Source: Shewanella sp. OPT22 (GTDB lineage: Bacteria > Pseudomonadota > Gammaproteobacteria > Enterobacterales > Shewanellaceae). Taken from it: 64,000 bases of DNA. Both the position numbers and the translations under genes were made by a program. The notes below the pieces were generated by a model. That model was not told the origin of the DNA and made no database searches. It saw nothing but the letters and a program-made list of their open reading frames with translations. Of the stretch, positions 1 to 8,918 are shown piece by piece (the stretch's first letter is position 1; each line of letters begins with the position of its first letter). The stretch lies in assembly GCF_004168585.1 (NCBI RefSeq), contig NZ_PGVH01000056.1, forward strand, positions 438,576 to 502,575, written 5' to 3'.

Positions 1-380
1 AAAATCCAGAACGCTTGGGGTTAGCACAGTTACATCAATTAAGAGGTCGTGTTGGTCGTGGTGCCATCGAAAGTCATTGTGTAATGCTTTATAAATCACC
101 ATTGACTCTAACGGCTAAACAGCGTTTAGGCGTACTAAGACAAAGTAATGATGGTTTTGTTATCGCACAAAAAGATCTTGAAATACGAGGCCCAGGTGAA
201 GTTCTTGGTACAAAACAAACAGGTTTAGCGGATATGAAAGTCGCTGATTTAACTCGAGATCAAGCACTGGTTCCACAAGTTCAAAAATTGGCTTGCCACG
301 TTTTGAATCAAGTACCAGAAAACGTCGATGCGCTTATCCAACGTTGGCTTGGTGATAGAGATAAATACGTTCAAGCGTAA
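1..380 (+). CDS. recG: ATP-dependent DNA helicase RecG, C-terminal end (partial)
   Basis: Only the last ~125 codons are present; the gene enters from the left edge, with the reading frame starting at base 3. RecG is a superfamily 2 helicase that remodels stalled replication forks and Holliday junctions. The fragment begins inside helicase motif VI (PERLGLAQLHQLRGRVGRG, bases 6-62) and continues through SNDGFVIAQKDLEIRGPGE, the RecG C-terminal signature. It ends in a tail like that of enterobacterial RecG. The TTG at base 15 lies inside the gene and is not a start. Confidence 0.97.
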   Translation, partial: NPERLGLAQLHQLRGRVGRGAIESHCVMLYKSPLTLTAKQRLGVLRQSNDGFVIAQKDLEIRGPGEVLGTKQTGLADMKVADLTRDQALVPQVQKLACHVLNQVPENVDALIQRWLGDRDKYVQA

Positions 381-462
381 TCAAATGAAACAAATGGCGG
401 ATTGACATTCACATTCAATTCAGCATGATTGAGAGCATAACGCTCAGGAAGTAGGAAGAGAT

Positions 463-1353
463 ATGCAAGCAAATCAAGATGACAGAATTACCCAATCAGA
501 GACGACCAAGGGCGGCAAAGGTGTTGTTATTGCCGTTGCTGCCTTACTAGCGATTGCTGCTGTTGGTGGGTATTACTACCTAAACCAACCTGAAGAATCA
601 ACTCAGACTCAAACTCCAGAAGATACGACGGTTCAAGTACCTGATGCGCTTCCTGAGAAACCCATTCCTACGGAGACGATTCCTGAGCCAGAGCCAGAAC
701 CTGAACCTCAAGTCAAAGCACCGGAACCTCAACCAGAGCCAGTAAAAGAAGAGCCAAAACCGGCGAAACCTGAATTACCAAAGTTAAATCAGAGTGACGC
801 CTTTGTTCGCGAACAGACTCTCGAGGCCTTTAAAGGACTTTCCATTAACAATGTACTGTTGGATAAGAACTTAGCTCGTCAGTTTGTTGTTTTTGTTGAT
901 AACTTAGCTCATGGTGAGCTGGCTCGTAAAGCTAGCCCATTAGTTGGCCCTAATCAAAGTTTTGATGCATTAGATGTTACTGACAAGATTTACTTAGATC
1001 CAGACAGTTATCATCGATACGACATGTACGCTGACTTATTACAAACAATGAACACTCAATCTATCGTCAGTTCGTATAAATTACTGTTGCCGATTTTAAA
1101 CGACGCATTTGCAGAGTTAGGTTATGAAGACGTAACGTTTAATCAACGCATTAAAACGGCAATCAAAGAAATGCTCAATGCACCGATTATTGAACAACCG
1201 ATTGAATTGACTTCAATCAGTGTCAATTACAAATTTAAAAATTCAGATTTAGAAGCTCTACCGGATGCTCAAAAGTTGATGATCAGAATGGGGCCAGAGA
1301 ACACCCGAAAAGTGAAAGCAGCACTGAGAAAAGTACTTAAAAAACTGCCTTAA
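463..1353 (+). CDS. DUF3014 family membrane-anchored protein
   Basis: 296 residues. A single membrane segment at about residues 20-40 is followed by a Pro/Glu-rich linker (about 45-110, with a PEPEPEPEP run) and a helical C-terminal domain resembling DUF3014. The topology suggests an inner-membrane anchor with the domain in the periplasm. The start is supported by AGGAAGAG just upstream of the ATG. It lies 82 bp after recG on the same strand, so it may share its transcript. Function is unknown. The acidic proline repeat is probably a spacer reaching across the periplasm, which is inference. Confidence 0.75.
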   Translation: MQANQDDRITQSETTKGGKGVVIAVAALLAIAAVGGYYYLNQPEESTQTQTPEDTTVQVPDALPEKPIPTETIPEPEPEPEPQVKAPEPQPEPVKEEPKPAKPELPKLNQSDAFVREQTLEAFKGLSINNVLLDKNLARQFVVFVDNLAHGELARKASPLVGPNQSFDALDVTDKIYLDPDSYHRYDMYADLLQTMNTQSIVSSYKLLLPILNDAFAELGYEDVTFNQRIKTAIKEMLNAPIIEQPIELTSISVNYKFKNSDLEALPDAQKLMIRMGPENTRKVKAALRKVLKKLP

Positions 1354-1370
1354 TCCGCCGTGTCCGTAAA

Positions 1371-1400
1371 GCAATGCTTCTTTCTCCACAGAAGCATTGC
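1371..1400 (+). terminator. Perfect 11-bp hairpin after the DUF3014 gene
   Basis: The arms GCAATGCTTCT (1371-1381) and AGAAGCATTGC (1390-1400) are exact reverse complements with an 8-nt loop, 17 bp after the stop codon. The sequence after the stem is only moderately T-rich, so it could be a weak terminator or a transcript-stabilising stem. Confidence 0.5.
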
Positions 1401-1550
1401 AATACCTTCCATTATTAAACTTCATATCAATCCAAGGCATCAAATTCTAATGACTGTTTTTGCCTAAAGACGTTAAAGATGAACTACACTCCTTAATAAT
1501 TATCTGTTTATTCAGCACATTTTAAAATTATCAAGGTGTAAGGGCACTCT

Positions 1551-3191
1551 ATGAAGTTACTTAATATGGGAAAATCTTTATCCTATTCTAGCCTCGCTTT
1601 CATTATTGCTCTTTACTACACCACAATTGTAAATATCCCCCTATATGCTGCGCTAAAAACTATCTTTGATCATTCTCAAGCGGTAAAAATAGGATTTATC
1701 ATTTCTATACCAATTCTTTTCTTGGCTGTATTTAACTTAATTTTTAATCTATTAAGTTGGCCTTATCTTACAAAGCCTATCTTTGTATTATTATTAATTT
1801 CATCTTCAATGGTGAGTTATGCAAGCTTCAATTATGGCACGCTATTCGATAGAAGCATGATGGTGAATATTTTTGAAACAAACTCGGGGGAGGCTCTGAG
1901 TTATCTTAGCTGGAACTCGATTGGCTGGATATTTTTGATGGGCGTTATTCCTGCTCTAATATTAATAAAAACTCCTATAAATAAAAAGCAAACCTTCATA
2001 AAGTTTCTATTATCAAAGTCTATTTCAATAATTATTTCTATTCTTACGGTAGTTTTGATTGCGAGCTTATATTATCAAGATTATGCGTCTGTCGGCCGAA
2101 ATCACAAGTCGCTGTATCGGCTTATTATTCCGACTCAATATGTTTACAGCACAATAGAATACTTAACTAAAACCTACTTTTTACCTCCCCTGACATACAA
2201 AAAGCTGGGCACAGATGCAGTCCAAGCTCCAACGGCTTTGATAAATGCAAGTAAGAAACCAACATTACTTGTTTTTCTCGTCGGTGAAACCGCAAGAGCT
2301 CAAAACTATCATTTAGACGGGTACAAGCGAAATACTAATCCTTATACCGAAAAACAAAACGTAATTGCGTTTCAACATGTGACCTCATGTGGAACTGCCA
2401 CAGCAATTTCGGTGCCCTGCATGTTTTCGGCACTCCCAAAAGCGGACTATAACGCTCGAAGAGCGGCGCAACAGGATAATCTCATCGACATATTAAAAAG
2501 GGCCAAAATAAGTACTTTTTGGCTTGATAATGATGAAGGCGATAAGGGCGTAGCCAAGCATACTTTAGAAAAAGATCTGGATACCTCTCGAGTTAACCAG
2601 GAGTGCGATGGCCGCTCATGCCACGATATTGCATTACTGAATGGTTTTAAAGAATATGTTCAAACATTAACAGGAAATCGAGTCTTCTTTATGCATATGA
2701 TGGGAAGTCACGGTCCAACCTATTTTCAACGCTACCCTAAAAACAGAGCAAAATTTCAACCAGACTGTCAGCGCTCAGATATTGAAAACTGTAGCATCGA
2801 ACAAATCACCAACTCTTATGACAACACCATTTTATATACCGACTTTTTTATCTCTCAAGTCATCAATCAATTGAAGTCGATGCAAAATCAATTTAATACC
2901 GCTTTGTTTTATATCTCTGATCATGGGGAGTCTTTAGGAGAAGATGGACTGTTTCTTCATGGTACGCCTTACTCTTTAGCTCCAGACTATCAAACTCATG
3001 TTCCACTGATTTTTTGGGCCTCTCAAGGCTTTGAAAAAACCAAACATTTGAATCGAGAATGTTTACTCCAGCAAGCAAAAACACAACACTTATCTCAAGA
3101 TTATGTCTTTCACTCTGTCTTAGGGATTATGGATATCAAAACTAGGGTCTACAATGCCAAACTCGATATTTTTGCAGCTTGTCGAAAATGA
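1551..3191 (+). CDS. eptA: Phosphoethanolamine-lipid A transferase (EptA/MCR family)
   Basis: 546 residues, the usual length for EptA. It transfers phosphoethanolamine from phosphatidylethanolamine to lipid A on the periplasmic face of the inner membrane. This lowers surface negative charge and typically gives polymyxin tolerance. Five hydrophobic segments fill residues ~10-170, including the EptA N-domain pattern YGTLFDRSMMVNIFETN. The periplasmic sulfatase-fold domain carries GETARA with the likely nucleophile Thr247, plus HMMGSHGPTYFQRYP and SDHGESLGE, which hold the zinc ligands. No PmrAB-type regulator is adjacent. Shewanella chromosomal eptA genes are relatives of some mobile mcr genes; no mobile element is seen here. 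Confidence 0.93.
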   Translation: MKLLNMGKSLSYSSLAFIIALYYTTIVNIPLYAALKTIFDHSQAVKIGFIISIPILFLAVFNLIFNLLSWPYLTKPIFVLLLISSSMVSYASFNYGTLFDRSMMVNIFETNSGEALSYLSWNSIGWIFLMGVIPALILIKTPINKKQTFIKFLLSKSISIIISILTVVLIASLYYQDYASVGRNHKSLYRLIIPTQYVYSTIEYLTKTYFLPPLTYKKLGTDAVQAPTALINASKKPTLLVFLVGETARAQNYHLDGYKRNTNPYTEKQNVIAFQHVTSCGTATAISVPCMFSALPKADYNARRAAQQDNLIDILKRAKISTFWLDNDEGDKGVAKHTLEKDLDTSRVNQECDGRSCHDIALLNGFKEYVQTLTGNRVFFMHMMGSHGPTYFQRYPKNRAKFQPDCQRSDIENCSIEQITNSYDNTILYTDFFISQVINQLKSMQNQFNTALFYISDHGESLGEDGLFLHGTPYSLAPDYQTHVPLIFWASQGFEKTKHLNRECLLQQAKTQHLSQDYVFHSVLGIMDIKTRVYNAKLDIFAACRK

Positions 3192-3286
3192 ATATTGTAG
3201 TACTTGGCCTCAGCTTTAGCTTTTCGCAACAAAGCGAATATGTACCTTAGGATATAGACACGCAGAGCATTCATGTAAGCTTTGCA

Positions 3287-3593
3287 TTAAGCTGGCTTAA
3301 TTAGAGATATTAACTCGTCGACGGACTCAGAAATAGAATCAGGTTGCTCACTTTCAATTTCTTGTATCGTTCCCTAACCCCATAATACTCCAACGGTTTT
3401 CAATCCAGAATATTTTGTGCTGAGAAAGTCCTGAAACATATATCCTCAAGTTTCATGGGGATATATTTGGCCAGTTTATTTGCAAAAATTGTGGATAAAC
3501 AAAAGCATCTAAAGCGTAATTGATACGATTAGCGACCCCCTCTAAGGGATCACTAATCGTTCCATCCAAATCAAACAGTAACTTAATTGCCAT
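3287..3593 (-). pseudogene. Decayed HAD-family phosphatase (Gph-like)
   Basis: The complement strand from ATG at 3593 reads MAIKLLFDLDGTISDPLEGV, an intact HAD motif I (DxDGT). The frame then shifts and stops near 3455. Fragments such as NKLAKYI follow in another frame. The last part, from about 3395, reads TVGVLWG, then an in-frame TAG where family members usually have Tyr, then a 3' end like the HAD C-terminus (ESVDELISLIKP, stop 3287-3289). The remnant codes for ~100 residues against ~210 in intact relatives, so the middle is deleted. Its start codon overlaps the stop of the DUF418 gene (TAATG), suggesting an old two-gene operon. Confidence 0.82.
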
Positions 3594-4846
3594 TAAGCTA
3601 ATTCAGGCTTGCGTAATTTAAGAATATTGACAAAACTCCGATACGTTAAACAGCGCCACAACCACTCCATCGGTCCATATTGAAAGTATTTCAGCCAAAT
3701 ACTGGCGATACTTATTTGTGTTAACGCAATACACAGAGTGATGAATACAAGTTCAGTTCTGTCGACATGACCAAACCACGCTAAACCGACGCCCCAAAAT
3801 AAAAATACACCAATAACGGATTGCATCAAATACATTGTGAGTGCCATTCGCCCTACTTTTGCGACAGCTTGCGTCCAACGAGCAAATCTTGAGCGGTTTA
3901 GTAAAATTTGCACTAAAGCGATGTAACCTAACACCATAAATGGCGAGCTAATCACAATGAATGTATTCCCTAAACCAAAATATTGTTGAGGGTCACTGTA
4001 ATCATGAGAATAGTTATAAATAAGCCCGAGATAACTTACAATGATTCCGATTGCAATACCAATCAAAGCCGACATTTTATAGGATTTTTCAGACCACTTT
4101 CCGGTTAAAAAGCCATTTTTATAAAGTAGAAAACCAAGCGCAATCATAGCGCCTGCTCTGACTAAAGCTGAAATGCTATCCATCATTAATATCAACAGTA
4201 CCCCCATTCCCATTTCTTTATCATCTACGGTTAGTGACGATTCAAAATTAGCAATATCTGACAGAGAACCACGATAAATTTCAATAAGATGTTCTGCTTG
4301 CTCTACTGTTGGCTTAAAGAAAACAGATATCTGTGACAACTCATTTTGAGAAAGCCCCTCAGCATCAAAACGTGTGCCTAATGCACCTAGTATGACGATT
4401 GAATACAGCACGACAAATAAAATAGTGAGCCCTTTTTTTGAACTCCCAATAAACGGAAATAAAACCATACCCCAAGCGGCATAGAACATTAAAATATCAC
4501 CAGACCAAAGATAGTTCAGATGAAGGTACCCGAATATCAGCAGCACAAAAAGTCTGATATAAATCGTTCCTGCGCCTCTTTGCTTTTCAACACTAGGTTC
4601 TGATTTAAACTTTTCATAAAGTAGAGCCAAACCAGCACCAAATAGTACTGAAAAAATACCCATGAATTTTTGATCTGCGAAAATATAAAACAGACTAAAC
4701 CAAAAGTGGTTCAGCGTATTATCGCCATGAAAAGCTTGTGGGTTAATATAAGCTGAAAACGGCATAGAAAACGCCACTAAATTCATTAGAGGCAAGCCTA
4801 AAAGTGCGAATCCTCGCAATACATCAAGAACGTCAATCCGTTGCAT
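3593..4846 (-). CDS. DUF418 (YeiB-like) multipass membrane protein
   Basis: 417 residues with about ten hydrophobic segments. The N-terminus MQRIDVLDVLRGFALLGLP matches the DUF418/YeiB signature (IxxLDxLRGfAllGI), related to acyltransferase-type membrane proteins. The C-terminal part holds the DUF418 domain (about 250-405), with MALTMYLMQSVIG. Substrate and role are unknown. Its TAA overlaps the ATG of a degraded HAD phosphatase, so this gene has outlived its former operon partner. Confidence 0.82.
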   Translation of the reverse strand: MQRIDVLDVLRGFALLGLPLMNLVAFSMPFSAYINPQAFHGDNTLNHFWFSLFYIFADQKFMGIFSVLFGAGLALLYEKFKSEPSVEKQRGAGTIYIRLFVLLIFGYLHLNYLWSGDILMFYAAWGMVLFPFIGSSKKGLTILFVVLYSIVILGALGTRFDAEGLSQNELSQISVFFKPTVEQAEHLIEIYRGSLSDIANFESSLTVDDKEMGMGVLLILMMDSISALVRAGAMIALGFLLYKNGFLTGKWSEKSYKMSALIGIAIGIIVSYLGLIYNYSHDYSDPQQYFGLGNTFIVISSPFMVLGYIALVQILLNRSRFARWTQAVAKVGRMALTMYLMQSVIGVFLFWGVGLAWFGHVDRTELVFITLCIALTQISIASIWLKYFQYGPMEWLWRCLTYRSFVNILKLRKPELA

Positions 4847-5004
4847 AGTATTATTTTGTTATAGATTTGTGACGTTACCTTAAAGTTTTCTGCTCTTAAA
4901 ATCAAAAGCGAATAATCAAACCACAATTCACCTCACTGACTGAAATACTTTGTTTCTTACCACTGCGTTAATACAAAGTACGTGTACTCATATCAATGAA
5001 TCAC

Positions 5005-5289
5005 TTAATGATTAGGTGCGGCATGAATTTTATGACTCTCTTTTACTCGCCCTTTAAGCTGTATCAACCGGTAAGTGTTTAAAGGTAATAGTGCACTATG
5101 AAGAATCCAAATTGGCGGTAAGTGCCTGCTAACAGCATAAGAAATAAATAACACGTTGCTTGTAATTGAGAAAACTCGCAACTTTGTCATGTCTGTTTCA
5201 AAAAAAGAAAGGAAAACAAAAAATGAAGCTGCAGCGCCAATTACTTCTCTTATATCCGCAGCAGAAAAATCAATGGAAAGCGTAAACAT
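5005..5289 (-). CDS. Small membrane protein, three predicted helices
   Basis: 94 residues with hydrophobic stretches at roughly 15-30, 37-55 and 60-75, and a polar basic tail. The pattern LRVFSITSNVLFISYAV followed by LLPLNTYRLIQL resembles the small membrane modules of YgjV/CBU_0592-like proteins and the membrane part of some Popeye-like cyclic-nucleotide proteins. No catalytic residues are visible. It is monocistronic in appearance, with AT-rich non-coding sequence on both sides. Family placement is tentative and function unknown. Confidence 0.6.
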   Translation of the reverse strand: MFTLSIDFSAADIREVIGAAASFFVFLSFFETDMTKLRVFSITSNVLFISYAVSRHLPPIWILHSALLPLNTYRLIQLKGRVKESHKIHAAPNH

Positions 5290-5567
5290 AATAAACTCTA
5301 ATGCTCTAAAAATAAGTCAACGAGACTTTAACGCTTATGCTTTAAATCGCAAATTAATGATTATTTATTACGAATTCACTTCCTAGTCATGTTACTTGCG
5401 ACCATTAATTCCAAAAAATTATAAGCATTAAAAAACAATTAACTACCACAGGATTGATGATTGCATAGCCTGATGAATTATTACAAAATCGGGTACGTTA
5501 TATGCCAATATCAGTCTATAAAATTCTTAATAAGAATAAGTTTGGGCTCAACGTCTCCTTAATAAAC

Positions 5568-6764
5568 TTAATTCACAACGCTCACTACCTGACTTAATGA
5601 TTTTTTCTTTATCAATACCATTGATAACCCAGCCATCGCCGAAGCAACTGTAAAACAAAATAAAAGCCCAAAAAGTACTTTAAAATGACTGACAGGGTTA
5701 TAAGTCGAGGCCAACAACCAATAAGCTGCAGTCGCACTCCCCAAAGATAACGTGTATTTCAAAGCATAGAATAGAGAGCGCCACTTATCATGGGCATGCT
5801 TTCCAATAATAAAATCATTAATAGGAAGTTGAGCCATAATAAAAAACACACTAATGCCAAGTACAACGAGTGAAACTGGGAATACTGCCATAATGCCAAA
5901 TGTGATCGCTTGTACTGTCACAATGGTGAATAGGAGTTTTTCAGCCTGAAAGCGATGTAATAACTCACCGATCACAAGCTGGGCTAACGAAGCCACAAAT
6001 AAAACCGTCGTTGCGATACCTCCAATTTGTACGAGTGAATATGCTTTAAGCGTATCCTCAACACTGAGTATTTTGGGCAACCCCGTGGTTAAACTATTAA
6101 ACTCTAAACCACCACAAGCCGCTATCACCAAGATACAAGAAAAAATAGCTTTCATATTTACAGGCTCAGGCTCATGCATATTTTGCTTAGCGAGACGGTT
6201 ACTATTGATGTATGCCTTAAAGCCTTTTATATAAAACAGCCCTACAACCAAACACACAACGCCTGGAATAATAAAAGCCCAACGCCAACCGAATTGTGTC
6301 GCAAAAAAACTGCTGCATACAGCTGCAATCGCCAACCCAAAGTTTCCATACACCCCATTCACAGCCAGCAATCGTCCCGATTTTTTTGATAAGCCAGAAA
6401 TAATAGATAAACCCACGGGGTGATAAATTGCGGAGAATAAGCCAATGAAGCCAACAGAAATCATCAAGGAAAACGGTGATTGACTCACACCAGCCGCAAC
6501 ACAAGCTAGCGCTGAACCAAAGAAAAAAATCGCCATCACTTTAGCCCGGCCGAGTTTATCGGCTAGCCAACCAGAGGGTAAAACACCGACCCCATACATT
6601 AACGCACCGAAGCTACCCAATTTCAGTAATTGTGGGTAATTCATCTGCCAAGGTTTCACTAAAAATAGAGCAACGGTCGGGAATATCAAAACTAAATAAT
6701 GTGTCAGTAAATGGCCGATGTTCAGCAGAGAAAAGTGCTGTCGGTGATCTCGTTCCATATCCAT
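5568..6764 (-). CDS. Major facilitator superfamily transporter (paralogue A)
   Basis: 398 residues from the ATG at 6764, preferred over an upstream TTG (6782) because GAGAGG lies 6 nt before it. Twelve hydrophobic segments and the MFS loop signature GWLADKLGR (about residue 75) identify it. The sequence IYHPVG resembles Fsr/fosmidomycin-resistance-type exporters, so drug or metabolite efflux is likely, substrate unknown. It is divergent from the AraC regulator at 6865, with an inverted repeat between them. It is a clear paralogue of the MFS gene at 7631-8815 (shared HYLVLIFPT, LLKLGSFGA, GWLADK, IYHPVG). Confidence 0.88.
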   Translation of the reverse strand: MDMERDHRQHFSLLNIGHLLTHYLVLIFPTVALFLVKPWQMNYPQLLKLGSFGALMYGVGVLPSGWLADKLGRAKVMAIFFFGSALACVAAGVSQSPFSLMISVGFIGLFSAIYHPVGLSIISGLSKKSGRLLAVNGVYGNFGLAIAAVCSSFFATQFGWRWAFIIPGVVCLVVGLFYIKGFKAYINSNRLAKQNMHEPEPVNMKAIFSCILVIAACGGLEFNSLTTGLPKILSVEDTLKAYSLVQIGGIATTVLFVASLAQLVIGELLHRFQAEKLLFTIVTVQAITFGIMAVFPVSLVVLGISVFFIMAQLPINDFIIGKHAHDKWRSLFYALKYTLSLGSATAAYWLLASTYNPVSHFKVLFGLLFCFTVASAMAGLSMVLIKKKSLSQVVSVVN

Positions 6765-6780
6765 ATAATGCCTCTCTTTC

Positions 6781-6801
6781 AATTTACGTTTAATGTAAAT
6801 T
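6781..6801. promoter_or_regulatory. Candidate operator between MFS and AraC genes
   Basis: AATTTAC (6781-6787) and GTAAATT (6795-6801) form a perfect 7-bp inverted repeat with 7-bp spacing in the 100-bp divergent gap. It begins 17 bp upstream of the MFS start. Binding by the neighbouring AraC protein is inference, since AraC proteins more often bind direct repeats. Confidence 0.35.
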
Positions 6802-6864
6802 TAGAAAGAAAATACGATCAACTCTAGCTACAATTAAGACAGTAAATGGTAGTTATCGGACAAT

Positions 6865-7647
6865 ATGAAAATTATCAGTGAACGATATCGATTCCAGCTT
6901 CTTGAACAGCATCATAATGTTCAAGCAACTGGTACCCTGTTTGAAACAGAACAACAAGTGACTTGGCATCAACACGAGACAGCGCAATTTTTATATGCGG
7001 CGAGTGGTATAATAAGAGTCAGAACACAGCAAGGCTGTTGGGTTGCTCCTCCATTAAGAGCGATTTGGATTCCAGCGAATACTGAGCATCAGCTTGAAAT
7101 CGTGAAAGCCGCTGCAGTAAAAAGTTTGCTTATAACAGAGCAGTACCAACAAAGTCATTTACCCACACAATGCCAAGTTATTACCGTTTCATCATTGTTG
7201 AGAGAAATTGTTTTACATTGTCATTCACAAGAGTGGCCTGTCGACACCCCACAAAACCAACGACTTATTGAGGTATTTTTCGATCAAATCCAAATGATGT
7301 CAGTCGAACCCCTTTTATATCCTAAAAGCTCTCATCCCAAAATAAAGCTCATCATCAACCATTTCTTAAAGCAACCACATGTGACGACCTCAATCGAGCA
7401 TTGGGCCAATAACTTTCATATGAGCGTAAGAAGTTTATCTCGGCTGTTCAGTAAAGAAATGAATATGGGATATCGTCAATGCCGTTTACAAATCCGATTG
7501 ATCAGAGCCATCGAATTACTGGCTCAACAAAAATCGGTAACCGAAGTGAGCTACAGTCTTGGGTTCAGTAACGAAAGCAATTTCATTCGATTATTCAAAT
7601 CTGCTTTTGGAGTCACACCGAAACAATACTTTAATTCGAATTGCTGA
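6865..7647 (+). CDS. AraC-family regulator with N-terminal cupin domain
   Basis: 260 residues. An N-terminal cupin-like sensor (about 15-100, with TWHQHETAQFLYAASG and WIPANTEHQ) precedes a C-terminal AraC DNA-binding domain with two helix-turn-helix units (about 165-255). The second unit contains VTEVSYSLGFSNESNFIRLF. This layout resembles E. coli NimR, which controls a divergent MFS exporter. By analogy this protein probably regulates the divergent MFS gene and perhaps its paralogue downstream. Its last 17 bp overlap tail-to-tail with that second MFS gene. Confidence 0.88.
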   Translation: MKIISERYRFQLLEQHHNVQATGTLFETEQQVTWHQHETAQFLYAASGIIRVRTQQGCWVAPPLRAIWIPANTEHQLEIVKAAAVKSLLITEQYQQSHLPTQCQVITVSSLLREIVLHCHSQEWPVDTPQNQRLIEVFFDQIQMMSVEPLLYPKSSHPKIKLIINHFLKQPHVTTSIEHWANNFHMSVRSLSRLFSKEMNMGYRQCRLQIRLIRAIELLAQQKSVTEVSYSLGFSNESNFIRLFKSAFGVTPKQYFNSNC

Positions 7648-8815
7648 TGCGACTCGATGACGCTAATTGATAGATAAAAATTGAAAATATCACTGAAACT
7701 ACTGTTACAGCAGCGAGAAGTTGATACATAAAAATAAAATTATTTGAGTGCTGCAAGCTTAAAGCCACGAGCCAATATGCGACGGCTGCAACACCAAGAA
7801 AAACCGTATACTTCACGGCATAGACAGTGGAACGCCAACTGTCGTGAGAGCGCTGCCCTATAATGACATCATTGATGGTTATTTGGGCAAAAGTAAGAAA
7901 GAGTATTGCTGCGATTAACAACATCGATTGCGGAACGACATTGAGCATTGCCAATGCAAGCACTTGTAAAAATACGACACTGAGCAGTAACTTTTCAGGC
8001 CGAACTCTAACTAATAACTCCCCAATAACGACTTGTGATACAGATGCAAATAATAAAAGCCCAGTGACGATCGAGCCGATATGCGTCAAGGAATCTGTTT
8101 TGAACTCGTCAAACCGCGTTAGAATTTTTGGCAATCCAGTAATAAACGCATTAGAGCTCAACCCACCACAAATTGAAGTCACAACGATACAAGATAAAAT
8201 TTTAATGACCGCTTTTGGAGTCTGTTCATGCTCAGAGTGAGATTCAACTGACGTTGCATGATGCTTGCTCTTACTCACAACAATGAAAATGAATCCCGCA
8301 AGTGTCGCAACCACACCTGGTAAAATGAATGCAATACGCCAACTAAAGTAGTGTGCCAGAGCAGCAGTCCCAATCGCAGCCATGGATAAACCGATATTTC
8401 CAGCAATTCCATGTAATGCGAGTAATCGCCCGGGTTTATCCGATAACCGATAGACTAATGCGATTCCAACAGGGTGATATATCGCACCGAAAACCCCGAT
8501 AGCAATAAGCGCCATGCCTAACTGAGTAGGCGTTTGAGTAAAGCCCGCAGCCACAGATGCTAGCCCTATCCCAATGAAAAAAATATTCAGCATTTTATGA
8601 CGGCCTATTTTGTCGGCCAGCCACCCCGCTGGAATAACGCTCACGCCGTACGCCATTGCGCCAAAACTTCCAAGCTTTAACAATTCTGGATAAGATATAT
8701 TCCATGGTTTAGTCAAAAACAATGCAGCAGTAGGAAATATCAGAACGAGATAATGGTTTAGGGCATGCCCAAGGTTAAGCAGTACAAATTGCTGAATCGC
8801 AGCTTTTGATTTCAT
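7631..8815 (-). CDS. Major facilitator superfamily transporter (paralogue B)
   Basis: 394 residues, twelve hydrophobic segments, with MFS motif GWLADKIGR and the same landmarks as paralogue A (HYLVLIFPTAALF, LLKLGSFGA, IYHPVG). A hydrophilic His/Glu-rich central loop (HHATSVESHSEHEQ, about 190-203) separates the two halves. It converges on the AraC gene with a 17-bp overlap. The two copies flanking one regulator suggest local duplication with divergence. Export of a small molecule is likely; the substrate cannot be read from sequence. Confidence 0.87.
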   Translation of the reverse strand: MKSKAAIQQFVLLNLGHALNHYLVLIFPTAALFLTKPWNISYPELLKLGSFGAMAYGVSVIPAGWLADKIGRHKMLNIFFIGIGLASVAAGFTQTPTQLGMALIAIGVFGAIYHPVGIALVYRLSDKPGRLLALHGIAGNIGLSMAAIGTAALAHYFSWRIAFILPGVVATLAGFIFIVVSKSKHHATSVESHSEHEQTPKAVIKILSCIVVTSICGGLSSNAFITGLPKILTRFDEFKTDSLTHIGSIVTGLLLFASVSQVVIGELLVRVRPEKLLLSVVFLQVLALAMLNVVPQSMLLIAAILFLTFAQITINDVIIGQRSHDSWRSTVYAVKYTVFLGVAAVAYWLVALSLQHSNNFIFMYQLLAAVTVVSVIFSIFIYQLASSSRISNSN

Positions 8816-8877
8816 AGGTGTACTAAATGATAAACAGTATTTATAACTGTATAGCAGAATATGTAGACCTAAGCTGA

Positions 8878-8906
8878 ATGCTTAATCAATTATATTGATT
8901 AAGCAT
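8878..8906. terminator. Perfect 13-bp hairpin between lipoprotein and MFS genes
   Basis: ATGCTTAATCAAT (8878-8890) and ATTGATTAAGCAT (8894-8906) are exact reverse complements with a 3-nt loop. It lies 12 bp beyond the stop of the lipoprotein gene on the minus strand and 62 bp before the MFS start. No strong T-run follows the stem on either strand, so it may be an attenuator or protein site rather than a classical terminator. Confidence 0.45.
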
Positions 8907-8918
8907 AAAACAGTGCAG

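Noticed and set aside
643-770. Repetitive Pro/Glu codons resembling a DNA repeat element
   Set aside because: They are an in-frame low-complexity linker of the DUF3014 protein, with varied codons, not a mobile or CRISPR repeat.
1258-1443. Antisense reading frames inside known genes, here and throughout the window
   Set aside because: They lie fully or mostly within confident genes on the other strand or frame, lack ribosome sites and do not resemble proteins.
6174-6504. Possible extra small genes in the MFS gene region
   Set aside because: All are shadows of the MFS coding sequence.
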